A stretch of DNA of 64,000 bases from Mobiluncus sp963511525 (GCF_963511525.1 NZ_CAUPIY010000001.1:62001-126000), one strand, 5' to 3'. Positions 27,196 to 36,842 are shown, counted from the stretch's first letter. Notes: generated by a model not told the origin, from the sequence alone. Numbers and translations are program-made.

Positions 27196-28368
27196 GTGAG
27201 TGACATCTCGAAACCGGTCATTGTTTTCGCTGGCGGCGGCACTGCGGGGCATGTGAACCCCCTGTTGGCGACGGTCGCCGCGCTGAAGTCCACCGAATTT
27301 GACTTTGAGCCGCTGGTGGTGGGTACGTCCGAGGGACTGGAAAACGAGCTGGTTCCCGCCGCCGGCTATGAACTGTTGACCATCCCCCGTCTGCCCATGC
27401 CGCGTCGTCCCAGTTCGGACCTGGTTCGTTTGCCGGTTCGGATGCGTCGTGTGGTGGCGTCGCTGCGCGATACTTTCCAAGCGCGGGGAGTGCGGCTGGT
27501 GGTGGGCTTTGGTGGCTACGTTTCCACTCCCGTGTACTTCGCGGCGAAACGCCTGGGTATTCCCATCGTTATTCATGAACAAAATGCCCGGCCAGGGCTC
27601 GCCAATCGGGTAGGGTCACGCTACGCCGCCGGAGTCGGCCTGACTTTTGAGGGCACCGGGCTGAAAGCGAAACACGGCGAAACCCGCGTAGTCGGCCTGC
27701 CCCTGCGCCCCAGCATTCTCGAACTGGCGCGTCAGCTGGAAGCACCCCAGACCAGGGACGCGGCACGAGCTGAAGCCGCCGATTTTTTCGGTTTGCCGGC
27801 TTCTCACCCCACGGTGTTGATCACCGGAGGTTCCCTGGGGGCGCAGCGTCTCAACGAAGTCTTGCCCGGTGCGCTTTTGCGGGTGTTCCAGGAAAACCCT
27901 TCCGCCCAAGTCATTCACTTGACCGGGAAAGGCAAGGACGGTCCTGTTAGGGATTTCGTGGCTGCACACCACCTGGAGCAGCGTTACCAGGTGCGAGACT
28001 ACCTCACTGAGATGCACTACGGTCTGGCCCTAGCTGACTGTGTGGTGTGTCGAGCGGGGGCGGCGACTGTCGCGGAAAACACCGCCCTGGCGATTCCCAC
28101 TCTCTATGTGCCCCTGCCCATCGGTAACGGAGAGCAGGCCCTAAACGCGCGAGGTGTCGTGCAAGCTGCGGGGGCGTTCCTGCTCGACCAAAAGAAACTG
28201 ACCGAGCAGGCGGCTGCTGACCTGCTAATTCGCCTGTTAGACCCGGAGCAGAACGCGGTCATGCGGGCGGCGGCAGCCCAAGTCGGCACCACTCGCGGCG
28301 CCGAGAATCTCTGCGCGCTCATCTTAACAGTCCTGGGCGAAACGGCCGGGAAACCCGAGGAGGCCTAA
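27196..28368 (+). CDS. murG: UDP-GlcNAc:lipid I transferase MurG
   Basis: 390 residues, GT28 family, makes lipid II on the inner face of the membrane. AGGGTAGHVNPLLA is the first G loop; GFGGYVSTPV, HEQNARPGLANRV, ITGGSLGAQRLNE and the sugar-binding CRAGAATVAENTALAIPTLYVPL follow. The GTG start at 27196 has a poorly spaced purine stretch, but the motif position fixes it within a few residues. The 117-base gap after ftsW is the longest in the lower part of the cluster. Confidence 0.94.
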   Translation: MSDISKPVIVFAGGGTAGHVNPLLATVAALKSTEFDFEPLVVGTSEGLENELVPAAGYELLTIPRLPMPRRPSSDLVRLPVRMRRVVASLRDTFQARGVRLVVGFGGYVSTPVYFAAKRLGIPIVIHEQNARPGLANRVGSRYAAGVGLTFEGTGLKAKHGETRVVGLPLRPSILELARQLEAPQTRDAARAEAADFFGLPASHPTVLITGGSLGAQRLNEVLPGALLRVFQENPSAQVIHLTGKGKDGPVRDFVAAHHLEQRYQVRDYLTEMHYGLALADCVVCRAGAATVAENTALAIPTLYVPLPIGNGEQALNARGVVQAAGAFLLDQKKLTEQAAADLLIRLLDPEQNAVMRAAAAQVGTTRGAENLCALILTVLGETAGKPEEA

Positions 28369-28370
28369 TC

Positions 28371-29870
28371 ATGCCCGAAATCAAAGACAGTTCCACGAAT
28401 TTGTCCAACGTCGCACAAGCCCATGAGGTTCCACCTGACCAGGCATTTTACCTAATCGGTATCGGCGGGGCCGGCATGAGCGTCCTCGCGCTGCTACTGC
28501 ATGACCTGGGGTATCACGTGTCTGGTTCCGACCAGGTGCAAGCCGATACGCTGGGACAGCTGCGCGCGGCGGGCATCACCGTTTTTGTGGGACACCGGGA
28601 GGAACAGGTCCCAACTAACGCTATTGTGGTGGTGACTTCGGCGGTACATGAGGACAATCCCGAAGCTGCTCGCGCCAAAGCTCTGGGCTTAGAAATCTGG
28701 CACCGTTCCCAAGCTTTAGATTTTTGCACCCGTTCCCACGATTTAGTGGCGGTGGCCGGCGCGCACGGAAAAACCAGCACGTCTTCCATGATTGCCCACG
28801 CCCTGCTGAAGATCGGCGCGGATCCTTCCTTTGCTATCGGGGGAGTCATCGCCGAACTGGGGACCGGTGCGCGTTTGGGGTCGGGTTCCGCCTTTGTTAT
28901 TGAAGCCGATGAGTCCGACGGGTCTTTCCTGAACTATTCCCCCGCGGTGGAAGTTATCACCAACATAGAGCCTGATCACCTCGATCACTGGGGCAGCGCG
29001 GAGGCCTTCGAGCAAGCTTTTGTGGACTTTACCGCTCGACTGCGCGAGGGCGGTGCGCTGGTGCTGTGTGCCGATGATGCCGGGGTCAAAAGGCTGGCCG
29101 AGCGGGTGCCAGCGCGGCACGGCGTGGGCGGGGCGCGGGTTATTTCCTATGGTTTCGGGGTTCCCCTAGCCGGTGACATCGTAGTGCAGTTGAGCGAGCC
29201 CGAGCTGGGGCCGGGCCACGGACATTGCCAAGTCAGTGTTACCGATGTTGGTCAGCAGGTGTTTCACGGGCAGCTCGAGTTGCGGATAGGGGGCCAGCAT
29301 ATGCTGCTGAACGCGGGCGGAGCGCTGGGAGCCGCCTACGCCCTGGGCGTGGACTTGGCCCAGTTCATCGCCGCGTTGGGGACTTTTTCTGGAGCCAGCC
29401 GCCGGATGCAGCTGGTTGGCGAACGCGATCACGTGCGCATTTACGACGATTACGGGCACCACCCCACCGAAATTGCGGCCACTCTGCAGGCGGCCCGCGA
29501 CTTAGCTGGTAGCGGCCGGCTGCTGGTGTGTTTCCAGCCTCACCTGTATTCCCGGACCTACCACAACGTTGAGGCTTTCGCCCGCGTTTTTGCCGCCGTG
29601 GACGACCTGACCGTGTGCTCGGTCTACGCTGCCCGCGAAGCGCCGATTCCCGGAGTAAACGGCAACATCATCACCGAGCGCCTCGGTCAAGGAACCTACG
29701 TGGCGGATATGTACGCGGCAGGGCTGCACGCTTTCCGGGCTGCCCGCCCCGGCGACCTGCTGCTGTTCTTAGGGGCGGGCTCCATCACCCACGTGGGCCA
29801 CGCTATCGCCGCGGGACACGACTTTGCCTCGGTGGAACAGGCTGCCCAGGCGAAAGCGAGCCAGGCGTGA
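28371..29870 (+). CDS. murC: UDP-MurNAc:L-alanine ligase MurC
   Basis: 499 residues. GIGGAGMSVLALLLHDLGYHVSGSD is the UDP-binding start, VAGAHGKTSTSSMIAHAL the ATP site, then EADESDGSFLNYSP, NIEPDHLDHWGS, YDDYGHHPTEIAATL and FQPHLYSRTYH. GAGGAGG in the end of murG is its ribosome site, seven bases before the ATG. It charges UDP-MurNAc with L-Ala, the first amino acid of the stem. Overlaps ftsQ by four bases. Confidence 0.95.
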   Translation: MPEIKDSSTNLSNVAQAHEVPPDQAFYLIGIGGAGMSVLALLLHDLGYHVSGSDQVQADTLGQLRAAGITVFVGHREEQVPTNAIVVVTSAVHEDNPEAARAKALGLEIWHRSQALDFCTRSHDLVAVAGAHGKTSTSSMIAHALLKIGADPSFAIGGVIAELGTGARLGSGSAFVIEADESDGSFLNYSPAVEVITNIEPDHLDHWGSAEAFEQAFVDFTARLREGGALVLCADDAGVKRLAERVPARHGVGGARVISYGFGVPLAGDIVVQLSEPELGPGHGHCQVSVTDVGQQVFHGQLELRIGGQHMLLNAGGALGAAYALGVDLAQFIAALGTFSGASRRMQLVGERDHVRIYDDYGHHPTEIAATLQAARDLAGSGRLLVCFQPHLYSRTYHNVEAFARVFAAVDDLTVCSVYAAREAPIPGVNGNIITERLGQGTYVADMYAAGLHAFRAARPGDLLLFLGAGSITHVGHAIAAGHDFASVEQAAQAKASQA

Positions 29871-31006
29871 AACCACCTCCTCGTCCCACCCTTGGGAATT
29901 CCTCAGAGGGACGCGACGCGAGCCGGGGGCGGCACCGTCGCCCCGTGGTTGACCCCAAAATCGTTGACCTCAACAAGGACTCCCCGCGCCGCCCTCGTGA
30001 CCGCGCCGCCGCTGCTGACACGACAGACTCGGGAACAGCCCAACCTGAGACGCAGTCAAAAAAACCGACCCCGGCTCAACTCGATAAACAGGAACGCGAC
30101 GAAAAAAAGGCCGCCAAGAAAGCTCAAAAGCAGGCTGCGAAGGCAAATCGTGAGGCAGTGAAAGCGGCCCAAAGGGTTTCTCAGCGCAAACACAATCCGA
30201 AGGCGACCCCCTCTGGTGGGGCGCGCTTCGAGGTGAGTTCCCCCTGGGATTCGCTGCGGGTGGCAAGCGTAGATAACTCGCTGCTGGACCGGTTGGAGGA
30301 GCAGGCGTTCATTCGCCGTCATCGGATACGGCTGCGGATTTCCAGCCTGATTGGGGCGTTGGTGGGAATTCTCATCGTTTTGTACGTGGTGTTTTTTTCG
30401 CCGCTGTTCACCTACCAACTCTCACAGTGCCATGTCACGGGTGCGCACAACGTGGACGTTAAAGAGGTGTGCCAAGCCACTCAGCGTTTTGAGGGACGCA
30501 CCATCACCAGTTTGGCCACGGCGGGAGTAGCCAAAACGGTGCTGCACGAAATGAGCGCCCTGAAAGATGTCCAGGTCTCACCGGCCTGGCTGCACGGTTT
30601 GAATATTCACGTGGTGGAGCGTGTTCCGGTAGCCACCGTGCGGCAAAACGGCAAGGTCGTGGGGGTGGATCGGTCCGGAGTCGTCCTGGAGATTGCCCCT
30701 GGGGACGTTGCGGGGCTGCCGCAGTTGGATGTCGACATGGAAAAACTGGGTGGGCAAACCCGCAAACTGGTCGATGCGGCTTTGACTGCTTTTGGGGATA
30801 TGCCCGCGGAACTGCGGTCTATGATTGCCTCGGTGACTTCCGACGACCCGGCTCAACTGCAGTTCAAACTGCGTGACGGCCGCACCTTGGTGTGGGGCAA
30901 TTCGCATGATTCGGTAGAAAAAGCCCAAGTAGCTAAACTTTTGTTTACGGTGCAGGGCGTGAAAGTCGTGGACGTGTCGAACCCGGAGCGTCCCTCGACC
31001 CGCTGA
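29867..31006 (+). CDS. ftsQ: Cell division protein FtsQ
   Basis: 379 residues. A long cytoplasmic tail (about 1-155) has Lys/Ala/Gln-rich helix around 70-110, followed by one membrane span (about 158-181, SSLIGALVGILIVLYVVFF) and an extracytoplasmic POTRA domain (YQLSQCHVTGAHNVDVKEV, then VERVPVATVRQNGKVVGVDRSGVVL) and FtsQ domain. The GTG at 29867 overlaps the murC stop (GTGA); the longer open frame to 29615 only shadows murC. FtsQ links early and late division proteins. It is the last gene of the cluster: serB follows in the opposite direction and ftsZ is not here. Confidence 0.9.
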   Translation: MKPPPRPTLGNSSEGRDASRGRHRRPVVDPKIVDLNKDSPRRPRDRAAAADTTDSGTAQPETQSKKPTPAQLDKQERDEKKAAKKAQKQAAKANREAVKAAQRVSQRKHNPKATPSGGARFEVSSPWDSLRVASVDNSLLDRLEEQAFIRRHRIRLRISSLIGALVGILIVLYVVFFSPLFTYQLSQCHVTGAHNVDVKEVCQATQRFEGRTITSLATAGVAKTVLHEMSALKDVQVSPAWLHGLNIHVVERVPVATVRQNGKVVGVDRSGVVLEIAPGDVAGLPQLDVDMEKLGGQTRKLVDAALTAFGDMPAELRSMIASVTSDDPAQLQFKLRDGRTLVWGNSHDSVEKAQVAKLLFTVQGVKVVDVSNPERPSTR

Positions 31007-31054
31007 ACGTGAGCGGCCTTTTTCTGGGCGAACAGAGTTTTCGCGCTGAGAAAG

Positions 31055-31975
31055 TCAGTCCGGGAGGGTGAGCGCAGAGAGCACCGCCAAGTTTGGCCAC
31101 GAGAGGCGCACATCGGCAGCGGCTTGCAAGGCAGGTTTTGCCAGGTAGGCGACTCCCAAACCGGCAGCACGCACCATTTTCAGGTCGTTGGCTCCGTCTC
31201 CCATCGCCACGCAGCGACCGAGGTCGACTTCGAGTTCGGCTGCCCAGGAACGCAGGCAGGTTTCCTTGGTTTCATCAGTGACAATATCGCCCTCGGGATT
31301 GCCGGTTAGCTGGCCGTTGGCCACCTCGAAACTGTTTGCTTTGACAAAATCCAGCCCGATTTCGGTGGCGTGCGGCGCAACCAGTTCTCTGAATCCGCCG
31401 GAAACCACCCCGACTTTCACGCCGCGGTGATGAAAATCCGACACCATTTGTGCTGCTCCTGGCGAAAAGTGGTAGTCCTGGCGCACTTGGTCCAAGACGC
31501 TGGCCGGAAGGCCCCGCAGGGTTCCCATGCGCCGCCGCAGGGACTGGGCAAAATCGAGTTCTCCGCGCATCGCGGCGGCAGTGATGGCAGCGACTTCCGC
31601 CTGCGTACCGGCGTGGGCGGCCACCAGGTCAATGCCTTCCCCGGTAAACAGCGTGGAGTCCCCGTCCAAAACCACCAGGGCCGGACCGTGCTGCGCCATT
31701 TCTCCTGTCGTTATCGCCACAGCCAGTCCCTCTGAGCCCAGGTCAGGCTCCATAGCGCGGATCCACGCGGCTCTTTGTTCACGAGTCGTGGGGGGTGCGG
31801 CAGGAACGTATAGGGACAGCCGGTGCAGACTTTCTGACAAAGACCGGGTGGGGGACGCGGAGGTACTCAGTCCGGTGACACGAACCACCGCGGACAAAAA
31901 TGCCTCCGGCGCTACGCCCGCAGAGTCCCCCTCCCATACGCAGGTAAAGCGCAGGGGCAGCAAAGTTTCTGTCAT
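31055..31975 (-). CDS. serB: Phosphoserine phosphatase SerB
   Basis: 306 residues, HAD superfamily, last step of serine synthesis. The catalytic motif I is LDGDSTLFTGEGIDLVAA (Asp-x-Asp-x-Thr), motif II VVSGGF, motif III with TKETCL, and motif IV AMGDGANDLKMVRAAGLGVAYLAKP. The first 100 residues are poorly conserved where longer actinobacterial SerB proteins carry ACT domains. It starts three bases after glgC, so the two are co-transcribed; the pairing with glycogen synthesis is unusual. Confidence 0.92.
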   Translation of the reverse strand: MTETLLPLRFTCVWEGDSAGVAPEAFLSAVVRVTGLSTSASPTRSLSESLHRLSLYVPAAPPTTREQRAAWIRAMEPDLGSEGLAVAITTGEMAQHGPALVVLDGDSTLFTGEGIDLVAAHAGTQAEVAAITAAAMRGELDFAQSLRRRMGTLRGLPASVLDQVRQDYHFSPGAAQMVSDFHHRGVKVGVVSGGFRELVAPHATEIGLDFVKANSFEVANGQLTGNPEGDIVTDETKETCLRSWAAELEVDLGRCVAMGDGANDLKMVRAAGLGVAYLAKPALQAAADVRLSWPNLAVLSALTLPD

Positions 31976-31978
31976 GGG

Positions 31979-33217
31979 CTAGTACTCGACGCGGGTATCT
32001 TTGGGGACCACCGTAATTCCGGAATCGGTCACCAGGAAACCGCGCGCCCGGTCTTGTTCAAGGTCAACGCCGATAGTGACGCCCTCGCCAACGTAAACGT
32101 TCTTGTCCAAGATAGCGCGGTCGACCCTCGCGTGCCGCGCCAGTACCACGCCGTTCATCAAGACCGAGTCCGTCACTTCGGACCAAGAGTTCAGCCGGAC
32201 TCCCGGGGAGAGAACCGAGTGAACACAACGGGCTCCGGAAATAATCGTGCCGCTGGAAACGAAAGAGTCAATGGCGTGTCCCATGCGAGAGTCGTCCCCA
32301 TAGACGAACTTCGCGGGGGGCAGTTCGCCGTCCACAGTCGTCATAATCGGCCACTTCGGGTTGTACAGGTTAAAGACGGGGTGAACCGCGATGAGATCCA
32401 TGGAGGCCTCGTAGTAGGCGTCAAGAGTACCGACATCACGCCAGTAATCCCGGTCCCGTTCAGTCGAGCCGGGGATTTCATTGCGGATAAAGTCGTAACA
32501 GTGGGCTTCCCCGCGAGACACGAAATACGGCACGATATCCCCGCCCATATCGTGATTGGAATCCTCGTTTTGCGAGTCCAGCTGCAGTGCCTCGAGCAGG
32601 GCATCGGTATTGAACACGTAGTTGCCCATCGATGCCAGTATCTGATCCGGAGCATCGGGCAGCCCGACCGCGTCTTGGGGCTTTTCCCGGAAAGCTGCGA
32701 TTTTACCCGTTGCGTCAGCTTCAATGACACCGAAGGAAGATGCTAAGCTGAGCGGCTGACGGATTCCGGCCACGGTGGCGGGTAGGCCAGACTCGATGTG
32801 TTCAGCCACCATCTGCGAGAAGTCCATCCGATAAATGTTGTCAGCCCCGATAATCAGCACGTAGTCGGGACGCTCATCACTGATGATGTTCTCAGATTGG
32901 AAAATCGCGTCAGCCGAACCCATGTACCAGTGCTTTCCGGTACGCTGCTGAGCCGGAACCGGTGCCACGTAGTTGCCCAGAATATTCGACATATGCCAGG
33001 CTGTGGCGATGTGTCTGTCCAGGGAATGCGACTTGTACTGGGTCAGGACGATGACGCGGTGGAAACCGGAGTTGACCACGTTCGATAGTGCGAAGTCAAT
33101 CAGGCGGTAGTGTCCGCCGAAAGGTACCGCGGGTTTGGCGCGGTCTTCAGTGAGAGGCATCAGGCGTTTGCCTTCGCCGCCAGCGAGAATAATTGTCAAA
33201 ACTTTTGATAGTGCCAC
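31979..33217 (-). CDS. glgC: Glucose-1-phosphate adenylyltransferase
   Basis: 412 residues, GTG start with AGGG upstream. Makes ADP-glucose for glycogen. Nucleotidyl-transfer signature ILAGGEGKRLMPLTEDRAKPAVPFGGHYRLIDFALSN, then YMGSADAIFQSE, DNIYRMDF, FREKPQDAVGLPD and the C-terminal left-handed beta helix (SGTIISGARCVHSVLSPGVRLNS). Divergent from glgA across a 167-base gap, and followed by serB in the same transcript. Confidence 0.94.
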   Translation of the reverse strand: MALSKVLTIILAGGEGKRLMPLTEDRAKPAVPFGGHYRLIDFALSNVVNSGFHRVIVLTQYKSHSLDRHIATAWHMSNILGNYVAPVPAQQRTGKHWYMGSADAIFQSENIISDERPDYVLIIGADNIYRMDFSQMVAEHIESGLPATVAGIRQPLSLASSFGVIEADATGKIAAFREKPQDAVGLPDAPDQILASMGNYVFNTDALLEALQLDSQNEDSNHDMGGDIVPYFVSRGEAHCYDFIRNEIPGSTERDRDYWRDVGTLDAYYEASMDLIAVHPVFNLYNPKWPIMTTVDGELPPAKFVYGDDSRMGHAIDSFVSSGTIISGARCVHSVLSPGVRLNSWSEVTDSVLMNGVVLARHARVDRAILDKNVYVGEGVTIGVDLEQDRARGFLVTDSGITVVPKDTRVEY

Positions 33218-33384
33218 GCTTTAACCCTATAGAGAATTTTTAGCTTTTGTGGGGCTTTTGGGTCATCTTTTACTTGCAAATGGGATAAGTTAGAGGTGCA
33301 GCCGCGGTTCGCTGGCCAGGGATTTTCCGGGGACACGACGGGTCGGGTTGTAACTGGGTCCATTTCTGTTGAAGCGAGGTTGCT

Positions 33385-34614
33385 ATGCGCGTTGATTTGA
33401 TGAGTCGGGAATACCCCCCGAAAGTTTACGGGGGTGCAGGTGTTCACGTCACTGAACTTGCCAAGGTTTTGCGTCAGCGGGCAGAAGTGAGGGTGCACTG
33501 TTTTGAGGGTCCGCGCGCCGCGGGCACGGAAGGCGGCGAGCCGGGGGTCACCGGGTACGACTATCTGGAGGGACTGGCTGACGCGAACGCCGCTATCCGC
33601 ACTTTGGGAGTGGACTTGGAGTTTGTGGCTGGTACCGATGGTGCTGACGTGGTGCATTCCCACACCTGGTACGCCAATATGGGTGGGCATTGGGCTTCCC
33701 TGATGTATGACATTCCGCACGTTATTTCTGCACATTCCCTGGAACCACTGCGTCCGTGGAAAGCAGAACAGCTCGGCGGGGGATATCGGATTTCCTCCTG
33801 GGCGGAAAAAACTGCTTACGAAGCCGCGGACGCCATCGTGGCGGTGTCCCACGCTATGAGAGCCGACATTCTGCGTTGTTATCCCACCATCGACCCTGAC
33901 CGCGTCCACGTCATCCACAACGGTATTGACCTGGCGACTTGGGACTTTTCTAATATCACCCCCGAATTCCGCAGCCAGGTTTGGGCGGACTACGGACTGA
34001 CAGAAGGGGCTCCCACCATTACTTTCGTGGGGCGCATCACCCGTCAAAAGGGTCTGCCCTACCTGCTGCGGGCCCTGCGCGACGTACCTCGTGATGCCCA
34101 AATTGTCTTGTGCGCGGGGGCTCCTGACACCCCGGAGATTATGGAGGAAGTTGAAAACTTGGTGCGCGACCTGCAGCAGGAGCGTCCGGGAGTGGTGTGG
34201 ATTGCGGATATGCTGGACCGCGCTCACATGATTGCCTTGTTGACCGGCTCGACCCTGTTTGTGACCCCCTCGATTTACGAACCGCTGGGAATTGTGAACC
34301 TAGAGGCGATGGCCTGCGGATTGCCCGTGGTCGCCACCGACACCGGAGGTATTCCCGACGTGGTTGTCGATGGGGAAACCGGATTTTTGGTGCCCATTGA
34401 ACAGGTCAATGACGGTACTGGCAAGCCCCTGCATCCCGAAGAGTTCGAGCAGGCGATGGCTCAGCGCATCACCGAGATGCTGTCAGACCCGTCTCGGGCT
34501 CAGGCAATGGGCGAGGCCGGACGCAAACGCGCCCAAGAACACTTCACTTGGGAGGCTATTGGGGAAAAAACTATGGCGTTATATGAAAAAGTCATCGCCC
34601 AGCGTCACAATTAA
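33385..34614 (+). CDS. glgA: Glycogen synthase, GT4 actinobacterial type (GlgA/GlgM-like)
   Basis: 409 residues, GT-B fold of family GT4. MSREYPPKVYGGAGVHVTELAKVL is the N-terminal G loop; HSHTWYANMGG and HSLEPLRPWKAEQLGGGYRISSW follow; the C-terminal domain has FVGRITRQKGLPYLLRAL and the nucleotide-sugar motif PSIYEPLGIVNLEAMACGLPVVATDTGGIPDVV. In mycobacteria this type can make maltose-1-phosphate as well as extend glucan, so the true product is not fixed by sequence. The neighbour glgC supplies ADP-glucose. Confidence 0.9.
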   Translation: MRVDLMSREYPPKVYGGAGVHVTELAKVLRQRAEVRVHCFEGPRAAGTEGGEPGVTGYDYLEGLADANAAIRTLGVDLEFVAGTDGADVVHSHTWYANMGGHWASLMYDIPHVISAHSLEPLRPWKAEQLGGGYRISSWAEKTAYEAADAIVAVSHAMRADILRCYPTIDPDRVHVIHNGIDLATWDFSNITPEFRSQVWADYGLTEGAPTITFVGRITRQKGLPYLLRALRDVPRDAQIVLCAGAPDTPEIMEEVENLVRDLQQERPGVVWIADMLDRAHMIALLTGSTLFVTPSIYEPLGIVNLEAMACGLPVVATDTGGIPDVVVDGETGFLVPIEQVNDGTGKPLHPEEFEQAMAQRITEMLSDPSRAQAMGEAGRKRAQEHFTWEAIGEKTMALYEKVIAQRHN

Positions 34615-34650
34615 CCCAAAGTTGCCCAGCCGCGGATAGGAAAGAACAGT

Positions 34651-35439
34651 ATGACTTTGGTCGCCCGGTGTGACAACGTCGAATTGTGGCGCAATCACAC
34701 TTCCATTTTGCAAGGCCTCAACTGGCAGATTCACCTGGGACAGCATTGGGTGGTGCTGGGTCCTAACGGGGCGGGGAAAACCACGCTGGTCGATATGCTG
34801 GCGGGGAGGATTTACCCATCGCGCGGACGGGTCGAAGTTTTAGACGAAGTATTGGGAAAAACCGAAATCGCCGAGATCCGTCAGCGGGTGGGGTATGCCT
34901 CCCCAGCCCTGGCGGCGCAGATTCCTCCCCAGGAAAACGTGGAAAAGGCCGTGCTGTCCTCCATCTGGGGGGTGACGGCATCTTGGCGAGAGAGTTACGA
35001 ACCGGTGGACGTGCAACGTGCCCAAGCCCTGATGAGTATGTTTGAAGTGGCTGACCTGAAAGAACGCGAGTTCGCCACCTTGAGCCAGGGCGAAAAACAG
35101 CGCGTTTTGGTGGCCAGAGCCCTCATGATTGACCCGGAGATGCTGATTTTGGATGAACCGGCGGCCGCCCTGGATCTAGGCGGGCGCGAACTGCTGCTGA
35201 GCGGCTTGGCGGAACTGGCTCGTGACCCGAAGAGTCCGGTTATGGTCATGGTCACTCATCACCTAGAAGAAATCCCCCCCGGCTTTACCCACGCGCTGGC
35301 TCTCAAGGAAGGCCGCGTATTCGCTTCCGGACCCCTCGAAAACGTGCTGACCAGCGAGACTATGAGCGCCATGTACGGCCTGGACTTGGACATAGCGCAC
35401 ACGGAGCAGGGACGTTACACCGCCAGAATGAAACTTTAG
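34651..35439 (+). CDS. Stand-alone ABC ATPase
   Basis: 262 residues. Walker A GPNGAGKTTLVDML, Q loop, signature LSQGEKQRVLVARAL, Walker B MLILDEPAAALD and the switch VTHHLEEIPPGF are all intact. Unusually close in form to ModF/iron-type ATPases, with no permease next to it. A similar lone ATPase lies beside serB2 in mycobacteria (Rv3041c), so the neighbourhood is conserved even though the partner is not known. It lies 36 bases after glgA. Confidence 0.82.
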   Translation: MTLVARCDNVELWRNHTSILQGLNWQIHLGQHWVVLGPNGAGKTTLVDMLAGRIYPSRGRVEVLDEVLGKTEIAEIRQRVGYASPALAAQIPPQENVEKAVLSSIWGVTASWRESYEPVDVQRAQALMSMFEVADLKEREFATLSQGEKQRVLVARALMIDPEMLILDEPAAALDLGGRELLLSGLAELARDPKSPVMVMVTHHLEEIPPGFTHALALKEGRVFASGPLENVLTSETMSAMYGLDLDIAHTEQGRYTARMKL

Positions 35440-35498
35440 TTCAGGAGACCTTGAGCATCCGGAAAACCGCCGGAGAGGACTATTGAAGGGAGAAAATC

Positions 35499-36842
35499 GT
35501 GGATTCTCGCCAAGAAGACGTGATTCGCCAGGTGGGGGAACGTGACGTAAAGTATGTGCGTCTCATGTTCACCGATGTGTTGGGCGTGTTGAAATCTGTC
35601 ACGATTGCGCCGGTAGAACTGGAACGAGCCTTTACGGAAGGGGTGGCTTTCGACGGTTCCTCCGTGGAAGGCTTCACCCGCGTGGCAGAATCGGATATGT
35701 TGCTTTTCCCCGATGCTCAAACGTTCCAGATTATGCCCCAGCTTGCGGATATTCCGCAGGATACTATCGGACGGATGTTCTGTGACGTGTACAACCCGGA
35801 CGGGACCCGCTCGCATTCTGACCCCCGCTACGTGCTGGAACGCACCATGAAACGGGCCCAATCCCTGGGATTCGTGCCTTATGCACACCCCGAAATCGAG
35901 TTTTACCTGTTCAAACAGCCCGGCAGTCTGGAGGAGCGCCTGCGCCCGGTGGACCAGGGCGGTTACTTCGATCACGTATCGGCAGGTCCGGGCAACGCGT
36001 TTCGCCGGTGGGCGGTGCGGATGCTGGAAGAGTACGGTATTTCGGTCGAGTTTTCCCATCACGAGGGGGGTCCCGGACAAAACGAAATTGACTTGCGCTC
36101 CGTTGACGCCCTGTCTTGTGCAGATAATCTGGTGACCACGCGTGAAGCGGTAGAGGACCTGGCAGAAGTCAAAGGTCTGCTGGCGACGTTTATGCCGAAA
36201 CCGGATATTGATTTTCCCGGTAACGGGATGCACGTGCATTTTTCGCTGTGGGAGGGCGACCAAAACGCGTTCTATGATCCCGCCGCGGCTGACCACCTGT
36301 CCATTGTGGGCCGTCAGTTCACCGCCGGTTTGTTGCACTACGCCAAGGAAATCTCGGCTATCGTCAATCAGCACGTGAACTCGTATAAGCGGCTGTGGGG
36401 TGGGGATGAGGCGCCAGCTTTCGTCTGCTGGGGTCACCATAATCCTTCCGCTCTGATTCGCGTGGCGGATCACAAGCCGGGTCTGCACACTTACACCAGG
36501 GTCGAGTACCGGGCTCCTGACCCCGCGATGAATCCATATCTTGGGTTTGCCTTGATTATCGAGGCGGGCCTGAAAGGGATTGAACAGCGCCTGGAACTGC
36601 CCGAAGAAGCCGAAGACAACGTGTGGGAGATGAGCGATGCGGAACGGAAAGCCTACGGCATCGAGACTCTGCCACGCTCTTTGGAGGACGCGATTCGCCA
36701 CCTGCAGGCCTCCGAGTTGGTGCCGGCGGTTCTGGGTGAAGAAGTCTTTGATTACGTTTTGCGCACCCGGCTGGCAGAGTGGACCGAATACCGCCACCAG
36801 GTGACAGAACAAGAGAAACGCTTGCTGCTGCATCTGCATTAG
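35499..36842 (+). CDS. glnA: Glutamine synthetase, GlnA2-like type I
   Basis: 447 residues, GTG start with GAAGGGAG upstream. Makes glutamine from glutamate, ammonia and ATP. MFTDVLGVLKSVTI and FDGSSVEGFTR open the beta-grasp domain; PHPEIEFYLF-like PYAHPEIEFYLF, HHEGGPGQNEID, NGMHVHFSLW and ARPSA-like CWGHHNPSALIRV follow. In place of the adenylylation loop NLYDLPPEE it has NVWEMSDAERKAYGIETLP, with no tyrosine at the target site. It matches GlnA2 of mycobacteria, also next to glnE, and GlnE probably acts on another glutamine synthetase outside the window. Confidence 0.92.
   Translation: MDSRQEDVIRQVGERDVKYVRLMFTDVLGVLKSVTIAPVELERAFTEGVAFDGSSVEGFTRVAESDMLLFPDAQTFQIMPQLADIPQDTIGRMFCDVYNPDGTRSHSDPRYVLERTMKRAQSLGFVPYAHPEIEFYLFKQPGSLEERLRPVDQGGYFDHVSAGPGNAFRRWAVRMLEEYGISVEFSHHEGGPGQNEIDLRSVDALSCADNLVTTREAVEDLAEVKGLLATFMPKPDIDFPGNGMHVHFSLWEGDQNAFYDPAAADHLSIVGRQFTAGLLHYAKEISAIVNQHVNSYKRLWGGDEAPAFVCWGHHNPSALIRVADHKPGLHTYTRVEYRAPDPAMNPYLGFALIIEAGLKGIEQRLELPEEAEDNVWEMSDAERKAYGIETLPRSLEDAIRHLQASELVPAVLGEEVFDYVLRTRLAEWTEYRHQVTEQEKRLLLHLH

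Noticed and set aside
35436..36839. 467-codon open frame on the minus strand
   Set aside because: It is the shadow of glnA; GC-rich codons leave the opposite frame open.
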